Source of the DNA: Anoplolepis gracilipes
Lineage: Eukaryota > Arthropoda > Insecta > Hymenoptera > Formicidae
NCBI RefSeq assembly: GCF_047496725.1
Contig: NC_132973.1
Location: 5,369,233 to 5,433,232, forward strand
Length of the DNA: 64,000 nt
Direction of reading: 5' to 3'
Every line of letters begins with the position of its first letter. Positions within the stretch are counted from its first letter, which is position 1. Below the pieces are notes generated by a model. It saw only the letters and a program-made list of their open reading frames with translations, was not told the origin of the DNA and did not search any database. Positions 47,113 to 61,300 of this stretch are shown here, one piece after another. The translations under genes and the position numbers were made by a program.

Positions 47113-48691
47113 AGCTATATTAATGCTAAAGTATATATTACAAATGAACTATATGTGCCACGCGTAAATAAGCTGAAATGAAAAGCAAACGATTAAATCA
47201 ACGACGAAACAAGCACAAATGATGAACAGGAAAATTGACAAATACATGTATAAAAGAAACGGAATGAATGAAGGACAAAGTGCTGACAAATGGATAATGA
47301 CAAACGAAATAAAACAACATGTATGATATTCTATTGATGTACGCATGCATCGTAAAATTTTATTCAACGTATAAATTGCATTTAATTCATCCAATGGTCA
47401 AAATGTGCCAATTTCTATTCAATTTCTATTTACCTACATCTTGCTTCCTTCGCAAATAACATATAGTATATGTTGCTCGTCAAATTAATATATATGAACG
47501 AGGTATTTACGAAAATGAGATATTGTAGCTACCGACATCGCATAATAATAAATTGCAGTCTTACGCGATTATCAAAACAATACGTCTTTCGCGTTGTGCT
47601 ATGATCACGATATAAATATTTGATGATAGTGGTGGGAAACACAATAAAAGGTAATCAACTTAAAACACACAGATTAACACAGTTTGGAGATGCAAAGCAC
47701 ATTAAACGCAACCTGATGCACTGTGATAGGTGCATGAATATTAATGTACGCGTCGCTTTCAAAAATTCGGCGAGATAAAATTATCTCTGCGATGAATATT
47801 AACATATATTGTATTCAAAATATATTATAATATATACTTAATCCGTATCGAAATCCGCAATTCGCAAAAAAAATATTATAAAAAATAGTATAGACTTAAT
47901 CTAAAAAAAACTCAGTCATTGCGTATATATAAATACCATTTTTACAATAATATCTAAAAAAGTAAACGCAATAATTGTTATAAAGTATAATTATGCTATA
48001 AATATAACAATGGACTTAACATAAAACAAACTACGTCATGCAAGCTTATAAAATAAACTTTCTGCGAATTACGACAGCGTAAAAAAATTCCAACACAATC
48101 CAACATTTTGTTGTTCCATATAAATATGTTAAATTTGTGCTTTGGTATTTTATGAAGCAATCGCACAAAAATGGCAAATAGTAAAATATCCTTTAACGCC
48201 ATGCCAATGCCAATTATTCTCTCCAAAGTTCACTCTGCCGATTTCATCAAACGACGAACTGATATATATGCACACAAGAAAAAAAAACGAAAATGTAATA
48301 TACAGAAAACGATTTTATAAATTTTGATGATTTTCAACACACAAGATGGGACATGTTTCATGCTCATTACTCGACAATATTCAAACATATGTATATAAAT
48401 GTCGTATTCAGTATGTATATTAATGAAATGTAGCAGCGATTATTTCACGATTATTTATGGACGGAATCTCTCGTTAGGAAATACGCATTGAAATTTGTGC
48501 GCACGTCTATTTGATTTATGAGTAAATGTTAAAAATTGGGAACACATCGACTACATAAGTGAACCATGGGTAATTCGATATTGCGTGTATGATTTCGATT
48601 GTGCATATGTCTCGAAGACACGCAAACAACCGCGATGAAATTTAGCGGAGGCAAGAGCCTTGAGCCTATTATCCTGATTAGAGCGATTTAG

Positions 48692-49120
48692 TTAAAAACT
48701 CTCAGACTTGACGAGGTTGTGCTGATGCTTCAAACCCTCGATCAAATCCATATGCGGCGGCTCGGTCACGTTAATCTTACGCTCGCGGAAATACTCCCGC
48801 CTCTGTTTGTGGCTATCTACGATTGAGGAAACTGTCGCCACGGCGTCTCTATCTCTCGTAGCCTCGATTCGATCGTCCTGATCGCTCACCTGGACAATAC
48901 TGTCTGGTATTGGCAGCGGCTTGGCCACGCCGATGCGAACGGTCCCTTTCGGGGCGCCTTTGAGGGCCTGCACGGCCTGGTCCAATGTTGCGTTCTCTAA
49001 TCCGATGTCGTTCACAAACAGAAGCCGATCGCCCGGTATTAACTGCCCATCGACCTGTGCCACCCCGCCGGGCACGAGCGATCGTATTACTATCACAGTT
49101 TCGTTGGGGTTCATTGGATC
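48692..49120 (-). CDS. Patj: Patj terminal exon: second half of PDZ5, stop TAA
   Basis: The 429-nt exon follows a GGTTCTAG acceptor. It encodes DPMNPNETVIVIRSLVPGG, IPGDRLLFVND, the helix LDQAVQALKGAP and VRIGVAKPLPIPD. A charged tail (HKQRREYFRERK) ends KSESF and TAA at 48692-48694. Inside it, after IVQ at 48890, is a strong donor (CAG|GTGAGC) in phase 0. If used, it removes the last 66 codons and opens the frame to the phase-0 exon at 39485. The exon is thus either terminal or internal (48890-49120). Confidence 0.92.
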   Translation of the reverse strand, partial: DPMNPNETVIVIRSLVPGGVAQVDGQLIPGDRLLFVNDIGLENATLDQAVQALKGAPKGTVRIGVAKPLPIPDSIVQVSDQDDRIEATRDRDAVATVSSIVDSHKQRREYFRERKINVTEPPHMDLIEGLKHQHNLVKSESF

Positions 49121-52100
49121 CTAGAACCGGACGAGCGGAAAAGGAAAATAAATTCGATGATTATTATAAGTCTTCATTTCTCCTCTATCGAAATTGCGCG
49201 AAGAGTTCCGGAAAAAAAAATTTCGCACCTGATAATCCAAAATGGAGAACCCAAGGCCCCTCTCTCCTTTAACTAATTCGATAATTTGTGGTTCAGAACT
49301 CCACATCGCCAGACCGGTCAGAGGTTCCAACGAGCGCGATTTCATTTTGTTTAGACTCGCGTCAGTCACTGTGGCCGTGGTCGTTGTCGAAGCCAAGGAA
49401 CCGTCCGACTTCGCTTTCACGAGACGATCCATTGTAGGTAACAAGTTCTGCAGAGACCCGCCAAGGATGCTCTACGAGACAACACAGGTTTTCGCGGCGA
49501 TTTTTAAAGCGCGACTTAAGGCGACTGACAATTAGAGTTCTGCACGGACATTCTGACGATATCACTGTTAAACCCACCTACCCTAGTCAGTGAATACTCA
49601 ATGAATAAAGTGCTTATAAAAATTTTTTGGATAACGAGCGGGAATAACAAATAGCAAGCCCATCTTTTAGATCAAACAGGTGCAAAAAAATTTTTAATAA
49701 AACAAATTTTTAATAAAACAATTAAAAACATATTATTAAAATTAGAAGGCTTTCTATCACAATACATGAAATCGGGAGTTCAATTGTTGTTATAAATAAT
49801 GTTGGATAACTTGGATGACTCGAATATGGATAAGGTCTCGAGCGAATCGGATAATTGTCATACAAATTAGGACGGATACAAATCGATAGTGAATTAAATT
49901 TGCAGAACTCTACTGACAACGCGCGACGCCGTATAATCTCTCTATATACTCACTCTAGTTTGAAAAGCAGCCTGGTGTTGAGCGGTGTCGATGGGACAAA
50001 GCGGATCCTGCGAGGCGATGTTTCTTCCGCAAACCATACGAACGTGTATGGGTAGCTCTTTCAGCACGCTAACCACTTCCATATGATTGATGCCCAATAA
50101 GCGGTAGCCGTTTACCTTCAAAAGAATGCAGTATCGGTTTCAGACGTAGTTTGAGAAAGAGGGAGAAAGCTCTTCGTCGAGAGCTTTGAAAGGAAAACGC
50201 TCTATAGAGTTAGCTCGGCTAAGAAAAGATACGGAAATTCGATAACCTCAAGTAGCTCGTCGCCGGAGCGTAGGGTGCCGTTCTGCCCAACGGGGCCCTC
50301 CGGTAAGATCGAACGTATATAATGATGAGGCCTTACTTCCTGGCCATTCTCCACGTCGACTGTTCCCTCTAGACTGATCCCGAGACCGCTACCTTCGGCG
50401 AATTTTTTCAGCTGGGCGACCTATTTGAACGAAAAAAGAAAAAAAAGAAACGAAAAAGATATTCTTTCTCTTCATTCTCTTCGATCTCATAAAATTGCGC
50501 GAGATACTTACCACTATCTCGGTGTCGGGTCCGACAATCTTCTGCCATTTCGCTTTGATAGCCGCACGAATTTGAGGCGTAAGTTCGCTCGATGGATCGC
50601 TCAATAAGGCTTCGACATTAGTTGCCTCATCTTGCTCGTCTGACGTTCTTAAACGTTCTCCTTCTTGTAGAATCGCGCTATCCACCGTGGTATGAGATTC
50701 GCCTTCCGGTTCTATTTCAGTAGTGGTCTCTCCGTCCTAAGAAAAAGTTCAAAGGTAAATTTAATAACTTACACACTATAAATAAGTACAATGTGATTCT
50801 AAATTTTATAATTACACATAAAATTTATGTTGAGCAAAAGAAAAATTAAAACGTAAAGCTTTTAATGAATATATAAAATTGATCAAACATTTAAAAAAGT
50901 GATATTCTATAATTTTTATTACTAAAGTATGTCCGATTATTAAACTTAGACGAAGGACAACATACCGCGCTCATGGGAAAACTGGGTAGGCTCGTAATCG
51001 ACGGGGAACTCGGCTGAGGTAGTCTTAACTCGCTCGCGGCGATTGCTTGTTGAAGCTGCTCAAACTTTGGTCCACGTAGATATCGCTCCAAGCAAAGATT
51101 CACCGTTTGGCCCGTACGCCTTAATACTTCGACAGCCTCGTGATTAGTGTAACCCTGCAGGGAGTGCCCGTCTACCTCCACTATACGATCGTTTATTTGG
51201 ATCATTTTGCTCGAATCGGCCGCGCTACCCTCGCTAATGCTCTTAACGAAAATACCAGAGAGCTCCTCTGTAAAAACGAAAAATCTTTATTCACAGAATC
51301 GCAAGAATCTGATCATTCGATCTAATTGTGTCAACGGCGCCATTATATTTCTCCAGACATTTCAAATGCATTCCATATATATGTACACATGTAGCTTTTC
51401 GTTTAAAGTGTCGAAAACATTCCGAGTAAAAATATTCTTCTTCATTTGTGGACGTCCATTACCTTTCTCGCAAACATATCCAGCGATAGTAATGCCAAGG
51501 CCGTAAATATCCTTGGTAAGATTGACCGTAAAGCGCTCCATTTCTGGCAGTGAATTAATATCGAGAGGCTCCATAGTGAGCACCGGTAGATCCTGGAGCT
51601 GCACCGGAAGTGGCACCGCCGGTATAACTGGCATCGCTCCAATTGGCATTGGGTTGCGTACCACGTCCATGATGAGACCGGGTCTTGCCTGAGGCAGAGA
51701 ATTGTTCTACGTTTTCGCGGTTCTTCCGATGATGAGGATATGATTTCTCTGACTTCTGAGGAAGGACATAAAAAGGGAGAGACGGGAGAGACGGAGAGAG
51801 GAAAACGAAGTCGTAACGCGAAATTACGATCGCCATTTCTCTGGCAACACACTCACGTGCATTTCAATGTCGGATTCCTGCGAGTACATGTAACCGTTGT
51901 CGTAGCTCGTGTCACCCCCCTGCACATGTCGCATATTGTAATTCTCTGGTACGCTGTGCACCAGATGTCTGTCCAGCTCGTCCGGATCCCCCAGGATTTT
52001 CGTAGGGACGATCGGGGCGTGACTGCCGAGAGCCTGGAAAGATATCAGAGACGAGAAATTTTATGCATTCCGCTTTTCGATTCTTCCTTTCTTTCTCTCT

Positions 52101-53306
52101 GTTTTTCCCACCGGGAACGGATTTATATAAAAATGAATGCAACTTTTAAAATGCGACCCCTATACCGCCGCGCAACAGGGGTATTTTCCAGGCTTTTGAA
52201 TTTCCAACCGCATGAAAATTTTCAATCCATTCCAGTAAATAAAACATTAACTACAGCCAGTTTTTTCCGTAAATTTTGTGAAGTTTCTCACAGAGATTAC
52301 AGAGGGATTGTGCGTCATGGAATAATAGTGATATACATTGTATATGTATTTTAAGCTTGTTTTCGTAATTAAAGGCGAATCTCTCTCTTTCTCTCTCTCT
52401 CTCTCTCCACCTCTCTCTACTTGTCGAAAAATTAATTAATATTTACCTTCATACACATATAGACAGAAAAAATTTACCTGCCATTTGCTCGATTATTTGT
52501 ATGATCTATCAAAGATTAAAGAATATTCAAATTCGGGTTATTAATACTTTACTTTCAATGTTCGTTTTTATTATTTTTTACAGGCATCAGGATCATTTTA
52601 CGCGGATACGAATTTTATCGCACTTCACTTCACACCAGCGTGACAGGCCACAAGGGAACTTTATCAGGTCTCAACAAGTGATATTTACAAGTCGACAAGT
52701 ATCAGGGGACGGCTTGTTATAACCCTTTAAAAAAAATTCACCGGGAGAGCGTTTGTGTATTCCGTAGCTAGTGGCAGAGCAGACAGGTCGCTGGCTGTTT
52801 AATATTCGCGTGAAGAATGGCTGACGGAATTATACGCGGAGCGGGATATAAATATCGATCAGAGGTGTGATAAAAATTGAAAGACCGTGGCAACTCTGGC
52901 TTTTTTTTTAAACTTTGGAAGCGAGGAAAGTTGGGTGCACTTCGACATTTTCCACCCTTATTTGCTTTCGTCAGAGGAATGAATAATGAAATATCTTGTT
53001 TCCACAAATATGCCCACGCACATGTAACGCACACGATTCGATTTATTTTAATTAAAAGTTGATATGTCCAAAAGTTGATTTATTAGATTTTACGTTTCTC
53101 CCTTAATATCGTTTAATCCTCTGTCGAATGCTAAACGATTTATTTGTTACAAAAAAAACTTTTATAATTGATGATATTAATGACGTCATCATAAAAGATA
53201 GTAATCTCCTAAAATGATATCTTTTAGGGGTAAAACATAAGATATTGTAAAAATTATTTAAATAATATTTGTATGTGGTAATATTTTATATGTGTGTATT
53301 AACGCC

Positions 53307-53337
<31 letters not shown>

Positions 53338-53500
53338 ACTTTCTATATACATTTCTATATTTCTGATAAAATGTAACAAAGTTAATGATACAATTTTTCA
53401 TAACAATCGCGAATTTTAAATACATCCAGAATGGCATACAAGGCCGAAAGAAAATTACAAAATCGTTAAAATCTTTTAAAATTATATTTGAGATTTAGTG

Positions 53501-53576
<76 letters not shown>

Positions 53577-56500
53577 TATACAAGAATTTCCTTATCTAAT
53601 AAATAAATATTTCATCGACATAAAAATAAAAAAAAATGTCAATTGAATATCGATCATATTAATCATCCATACATTAATCATTAAACTCTCAGGGAATTGA
53701 CAAAAAAGAGGAAAAGTCTCGTATAAAAGAATGAGAGGACGGGACAATTCGATTTCGTTTCTTTCCCTTTCAATCATCCGCGAGAAATTACATCAAGTGA
53801 CGCTTTTTATTCTCTCTCTTTTTTATTGAATAATTAAAGAATATTATTATTAAATAGGCATAAACGAAGGTACTTGATCATGATAACTAATCGTTTAATC
53901 CTCTGTCGAATTCTAAACAATTTATTTGTTACAAAAAAAAGATAACTCAATTCTGGCCCTAGGTAGATTTTCAATTTTAATATGCGGAAGTAAAGTAATT
54001 TCCATTGTCTGTGACTCTCCGAGCATATGATAAATTCCGAGAGTTCGTCCATTTCGGGACGGTCGCGGTTATGCTTTGGAATAATAGAACCATCACGCAT
54101 ATACGAAAGTACCCGAGTATATTATTTATTACCCCTAAATTACGACTTGTTCTCTCAGTCGCCGTGTTCGCGATACGTAACCGCTCCGAGAATCTCGATA
54201 CATTTTCCTCTACGGTTTCATTATTTTCCAGGGTTGAACTTTTGTTTCTATTTTTTACTTTTCAATTTTTCCACGTTCATGGATTTTAGAGAGTTTTAAT
54301 AGATTTGATTTGATAATTTGTATCTCACATAATCAATATAAGCGAATAGTTTCTCACGCAAAGGTTTAAAAAAAGCTTTCGATTAAAAAAAAAAAAAAAA
54401 AAAAAAAACTATAAGGTAAATAGTGTCAAAAGAAAGTGATGTTAGATCTGATTGTTTAAAGTATCAGAAAATTTTAACTTGGACTTCCTCACTTTTGACA
54501 ATTTTTCCGCAAGATGAGCGAGATCCTGGGATGTTGATGAACCCCTCCCCCGCCCCCCGATATCGATCGCAGTCCGCCATCGCCGAATCAGCAATATATC
54601 GTCATGATGGTTTGCAATTTAACACAATTTCGTGCGTGAACTGCGACCAGATCCCCTAACTCGCGATAGTACGCATATAACTGACCTCTGACAATGACGT
54701 ACGCGAACCAGGCCGTACCATCAATCTCCGGACACGACGGACATCTTGAACACCCATATTGGAATTTAATGGTTTGCGTTGCACACCCCTAACTCGAGTA
54801 CTTTAAATATGTGACGTTGTAGAAATGTTTCGCGTGAGTCGACTGAGTTTTAAATCCTTACTTAATTTTTTTAAATCCCCGCTTCTGCAGCGCGAGCAGG
54901 ATTACACAATTCTTACGGAGAAAGAATGCAACTTGTGCAAAGAGTGCATTGCAAATTTTCAGCGAATAGTAAATACACAGACTCAAAAATTGTTCGTAAA
55001 TTTTAGACTTTATAATTACAAATAAATAAATTACATAACTAGACAATAAATAAATTAAATTTCAACCCTAAATTTATATTAATGTCTATTTTACCAAATC
55101 AAGTCAAAAGTCGAGAACAAGTTGTAATTCAATTACTAAATATAAAATAAATATGATAAATATAAGTCACGGAGCTTTAATTTTGCAAAAAATATATATT
55201 TTTAATTTTAATCATAATATCTTGTGTTTTATATTTTATTTGATTATTTCCAAGCTTCTGAGTGGTCTTTAAAAAAAAAGCAAATAAAAACCCGTTAATG
55301 ATAACGTAGTCGACTGATAATTAAAGCTACTTATCTACGATGTGGGCGTTCGGAGCAAATAAAAGACCAGAGATATCGCCAATAATTAGTCGTCGTGATC
55401 CCGAACACGGGAGGGAGAGAGAAAGAGATAGGAGAAAAAGATTGCGTAAATAAAAGTACCTGATAATCCGGGGAAGTTGGCTCCACAGGTCGTGCGACAA
55501 CAAGTCGCACGTGGGTGCCCGATTGCCGTAAAACCGCGGCAACTTGCTCGCTTCCCATCCCGCGGAGATTGACATCGCCGATCTGTAATATGTGGTCCCC
55601 GCTCTGAAGCCGATTATCCTGCGAACACACAATGCGAGAAGAAGCGATTTAATTTCCGCAGCTATTTATCCCGGAGGGCAAAGACATATTCCGGATCTTT
55701 CTCATTTCCCCGTCCGTTTCTAAATATCTTGAAATACACGCGTGCCATATGTAAAAATTAAAATCATAGATTTATATTCGCGAGCACCGTGGACTTGAAT
55801 AAATGTAGCGTGAGAAATTTAGTATACGAGAAAGGAAAGAAAGCGTGGGAAGGATACAAGATGCACGCGACGCCACCGTATGATTAAGTGAGCAACTTAT
55901 CAAAAGTTAAGCTTGTGATTAATGAGGGAATTTACTTGTTAAGAGCTAGTCCACGATAAGAATTATGCCAAGACTATAATATATTCTAATTAACAATGAT
56001 TGTTAGATATGCAAAAAATTATTTTATCGTACATGTCACGGAAAAAGAAATTTACAAGATTATTTAGCTTTTCGAAAATTTAAAATTGTTTCTGAAAAAA
56101 AAAAAAAAAAAAAATAAATAAAATATATTAATTTCTTATTTGCTTACGCGATCGGCAACCCCTCCTGGAAGAATGGTTTTGACGACGACACCGGTACTAC
56201 GTCCGCCGATGATGCCGAATCCAAGACCGCTGCCATCGTTGATGAGATTTATCACTTCAACTTGAGCCCATTCCGTATTCAACTGTGAAAGAAAAAAAGC
56301 GCAAAGATGTCTAAAGATCCATTCGTAAAGACCTTTAATAATATTCTCGTACACCTTATTCTTGAACAATTGGACGATATAATGGAATCTAAATTGTCGG
56401 AAAAGATCTCACGTTTACATTGAATTTTTATTACAATCAGCTAACATCTATTAATCGCAAAAAAAAATACGAGAGAACAAAAGACATTCTTTTCTTTCTT

Positions 56501-58279
56501 CTCATTTTAAATTTAGATTAATCATCAGTAGTATAACTATACGCTCCAAAAATACGCTTACCTCTCACGAATATACATAATGCAAATTTTTTTTATTGCA
56601 AGAGAGATTATCTTTAATAAAAGATTATCTTTGATGACGAATGCAAAGCACAAATGTATTCCGTAACATCATTCATTTGCAAAAATTTCAGAGCAATCTC
56701 TCTACGGATGTATTTTTGGGAAATATGTTTCGTCCTTCGTACGCATCTGTAATTCTAACAACTGCATATATCACAAAAAAAAGAGAAAGAAAGAAAAATA
56801 ATGAAGATAAAGTACGATGGAAAATAAGGGTAATGATGGTGCACAGCATGCACCCTATCGTGGTATATTTTAACGAACTTAACGAAATGAACAAGATTAT
56901 TTGAGACTTTTCGCTAACAATGAGAAATTCTGTTTCTCATGTCAACATCTCACGTAAAAACCAACTTAATTTAAATGACTTTCTGTCTTATTAAAATACC
57001 TTGAAACTTTCTTGGAATATTTTTATTTATTTTCGATTATTTCTTACTCTAAAATTGTTGATTACAATTGCAAAGTTATTAAATACAAGAGAAAGTATTT
57101 ATAATTTAAAAATATATAAATATAATAAATAAAATATAAAATATAATGTTTGTATTTTTATTACAAATCTTAAAATCATGCTAAGTAATCGATATAAATT
57201 TAAATCTTTCATGTTTTTCATAAACACCTATAAATATTAAAAATCATAATCACACTATATCAAATATTTTTATTTTTATTATATTCTTATATTTTAATTT
57301 AGCTTCAGTGTCGTCATTATAACGATTTGTACAATATATATTCTGCTCTCTACTGCCATCTTTAATGTTAAAAAATCATAATATTGTATAAATTTTGTGT
57401 AATTATCGCGATTTTCTTTCACGAAAAAAAAATATAAAATAAAAGAGTTAATATTTCAAGTAATTCGATTTAAATGTCTGAAACCTGATGTTTTTAATTT
57501 TTAACCAACAGTTTATAATTTTTGTTTAAAATCAATACGACAACAAGCAAAAACGCACTAATCTCTGCTGGCAATATATATTAGGTCATTAAATTTGATT
57601 GGTTCTCCAGAGTTTGCTTCGTTATCGTCCACAGCCACAATTAACGAGCTATTTAATATTGATGTTCCGATTTCCGATAGAGCTCTTACAGAGGGCACAA
57701 TATCTTCCGAGGGTGGTTAGGTCCAGGAATCATAACCAAGATTTTCAATCAATTTTTCATCGCTCCCCGAATATTTCGATATTGTGGTAATCGTCGAAAA
57801 ATTAATGGGATTTATTAATTGTGCGATATTAGAAACGCATTTATTTGTGGAATAATCCTTTGAAAAATGCCGAATGCTTTAAAAAATATGAAGAAGAGAC
57901 GAGAAGAATCATAAATGGTGGACGAGGCGAAGTTTCGAAATCTGACGCGTTCCAATTTATTACGAGCGACACCCCACACACCAGACAATCGGTCGGATTT
58001 AATTAAAACGTTTTTACCGGCGGTCACATTTCTTTCTCGGATTAAAAGGACGCGGAGTTATTGGCTCGTTACAACGTCGATCCGATAAATTTTTTATGAT
58101 CCGGTAATTGGTCCGTGCAAACAAAGACCTATATATGTAGAACGAAGCGGACATACGCAGACCATAGTATTAGTCGAAAATCCATGTTCTCTCTCCCTCT
58201 CTCTCTCTCACCCTCACACAGATCGAAACCGGAAACTGCGCTGAGAAACAGAGAGACCAAGAGAGAGAGAGGGGGGGAG

Positions 58280-58310
<31 letters not shown>

Positions 58311-61300
58311 GAGAGGGAGAGAGACAAGGCCGAGGGTGATTTACATTGCGGGTGTCGTGCAAACGTGCGCGTGCGCCCGCGGCATGTATGCGTACTTTCA
58401 CTAATGAAAGATTAAACACGCAACCGTACACGCAGCTCGCTTAGCGAAGCAGGAAATTCGTTTGAAAGAGATAGGCGGTGGCGACCCACGCGCCCCGGAC
58501 TTTAGTCGCGTCGTTAATGATACAAGATGTTATTCGGCTCGAACTTTGTCTCTTCGATAATCGCTTCTCTCTTACAGCCCAAAATTAATTTTAGGATAAG
58601 CGGTAAAACTCCGCGGGGGCGTTTCTGGCACGACTTGGCTTTTTCTCGTCGCAAAAACGGAAGAAGAAACCAATAATCAATGTATTAATGAATATTTATT
58701 ACTGTCAATCTTATTTTAAAAAGCGAGAGGAATAATATAAATTCCAGCAATACTTCATAGTTTAATTAATTATACTTTAATTAATTCTACAATTATTCAT
58801 TATCCCACATAATTTTAAAAAAGTAGTTATACTCTTAGATATATATTTTTTGTGATAAAATAATAAGAAATATTTTTAACAAAAATACAAAATGAGTCAC
58901 TCGAGACCGTTTTATATCTTTAACTTAAATTACATATTATATCGGTAAATTTCAGAGAAACATCAGATATACGAGACAAGAGACAGTTTACTGTAACGAC
59001 TGATAAAACATTGCGTTGATAAAAAATCGAAAAAATGTATTTTATTTAAGTAATGCAGATTTAGCAGATAATAATACATCTATATATAATTGGCAGAGTA
59101 AAATTCTATCATTGATCGACCTTTATTAACAACACCGGAAGTTGTCGTCTATAATCTTATTATCATCTCCGAGAAAGAGTCGCCGACCTTCGCCAATAAA
59201 TCGAGTAAGTAGACATGACATTTGCATAATGGCAATAGAAAAATAAACACAGTGATAAATGTATACGATCAAATATCTTGAAAATTCACTGGTAAAATCA
59301 TATTTATATGCTATGAATAAATGTGTGATATCCAATTTGACCGATATGAATATTAAATCTTTTATGTTTTTCATAAACACCTATAAATACTAAAAATCAT
59401 AATGTTGTGTAAATTTTGTTTTCTATAATTGTCGTAATTTTCTTTCACGAAAAACAAAAATATGAAATAAAAGAATTAATATTTTAAGTCATTCGGTTTA
59501 AATGCCTGAAAAACTGCTTCGTCCTCAATTCCATTTCAATTCGCGTTATTTATGATCGCTCTCACCGTTAACCGATATATATCGCCGATAATATAATATA
59601 CAACAGACTTTTGTATAAACTTGGAGCAACGGGAAGTGTGTTAAGCTGTATATCGTTCCAGTTTCGGATAAAATTAATGCGAAACAACAAAAAAAAATTA
59701 ATGACGTAACATTGAAAGCCCACACACAGCAAATCGTAGATTTAAGTCGGACGAAGGAAGTGTCAATTTGTTACGATTAAATGTTCCATCGAAATGGCAT
59801 CGCTGTGAGAATAAACGATTCCACAGTTTCTCGCCGATAATGGACGATAAATTTTAAAGATCACGCAAACCTTGCCTGCAGAGAACCGGTATTGCCCAGA
59901 GGGGGGCGTCAGCGAAACTCTTTACCGATAATTCTATTTCCGTCGCAGCCACCCACCGCCGCTGTTATCGCGCCCGAAGACAGGAGGAGAGGAAAAGCGA
60001 ATGGGCGGGGAGGGAAAAGCGAATGGGCGCCCAATTTATCTACAATTGAAAAAAAACCATTTGATCTAGATATATCGAATGTCGAGAAATTGGGAGGAAT
60101 CGCTACTCGTTTCATTCGTTCAACGGTTGATCGAAAATATCTCTCTCTCTCTCTCTCTCTCTCGGTCAATCAATAATTTCGAATAAAATACAGCAATTAA
60201 CTATTTAGAATTAACTGTTTGCTCTTCAAAATATATTCAATAAACGCGCTCATGTAACAAGTTAATGTTATTATATTAATATATTATTTTATAATGTTAA
60301 TATTAATATATTATTTTTTCCGTGAATATATAATAATGTTAATTTAATTTAATAACAAGGCAATATTGTTTGCCTAGCTTTCTGAGATGGGTAATATATT
60401 AATATTAATTTTCGTAAATATAAAATTATTATAGGATATTAAAAAAGAGAAAATTGAAGGCATCTTATTGCATATTCATTAACTGCTTAATTAAATTGTT
60501 AAAAGTACATCCAACAGACAAGAAATTAAGACGAGAAATTAAAAGTAAAAAGGTCCTGAATATTCTTTTAAAAATACATCTTAAAAGCTATAATAATATT
60601 TCATAGAAAAATTCTACTCAACGTCTCTCCACACACGAGAGATGTTCAAGAGTAGATATAAGATAAATATTATTGGCGAGAAATGTATTGCCTCGAGATG
60701 CCGGCGAAGCTATACCAATAATTCTATTTCCGTCGTAGTCCCGCCACTATTCCTATTATCGCGGCAGAAGCTAGAAGAGAAATAAAAAAAGTTATGTCGC
60801 GTGGAAGGGTGCCTAAATGAGGCCAATTATGCCAGGGCTATTGATCGGGATTTTATCGGCGTGTCGCCACTCGAGCGATTCCAGCGTAAATATTTCTTTC
60901 GGTCCGTAGTACTTGAGAGTCCGAGGGGGACTTTGTAAAATTTGCTGCATAAGATCTCGTGAAAGCCCGGCTATAACTACAGGATAAAATAAGAAGACTG
61001 TAGAGATGAGGAGCACGCTTATTAAGAGGCAATGAAGAACATGCTTTTACATGGAAAAGTATTCAACACAATAGTCTCCGTGAAGAGGAAAGATCCCGGG
61101 ATTTTTCGTTTCAACGAAGCAGAAAAAACAGAAAAAAAGATAGAGAGAAAGAGAGAGAGAGAGAGAGAGAACTGAATTGTTAAATCGGAGATAAAATGTA
61201 TAAGGAGAAATTTTAATATCTATAATTTAGCCATTTCTGCACACTCTCTTAGGACAATCTGTTGATTATAAATTTTAATAAGATTTAAAATACTTATTCA

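Larger units (their letters stand above)
39486..48691. other. gap between Patj stop and first inaD-type exon
   Basis: The 9.2 kb is either intergenic DNA or an intron of a joint gene. It contains one copy of a 0.7 kb dispersed repeat, TA and AAT microsatellites, pyrimidine-rich blocks (44980-45330, 45620-46200) and a GC-richer patch at 46680-47010. The part next to 48691 must hold the 3' untranslated region of the short Patj form. No promoter for inaD is evident. Confidence 0.55.
52035..55459. other. Patj intron region, 3.4 kb, with a probable missing exon
   Basis: The flanking exons do not join in phase (0 against 2), so at least one small coding exon is expected here. The best small candidate seen is 52478-52505. 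Repeat D copy 2 and its direct repeats occupy the centre. Confidence 0.6.
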
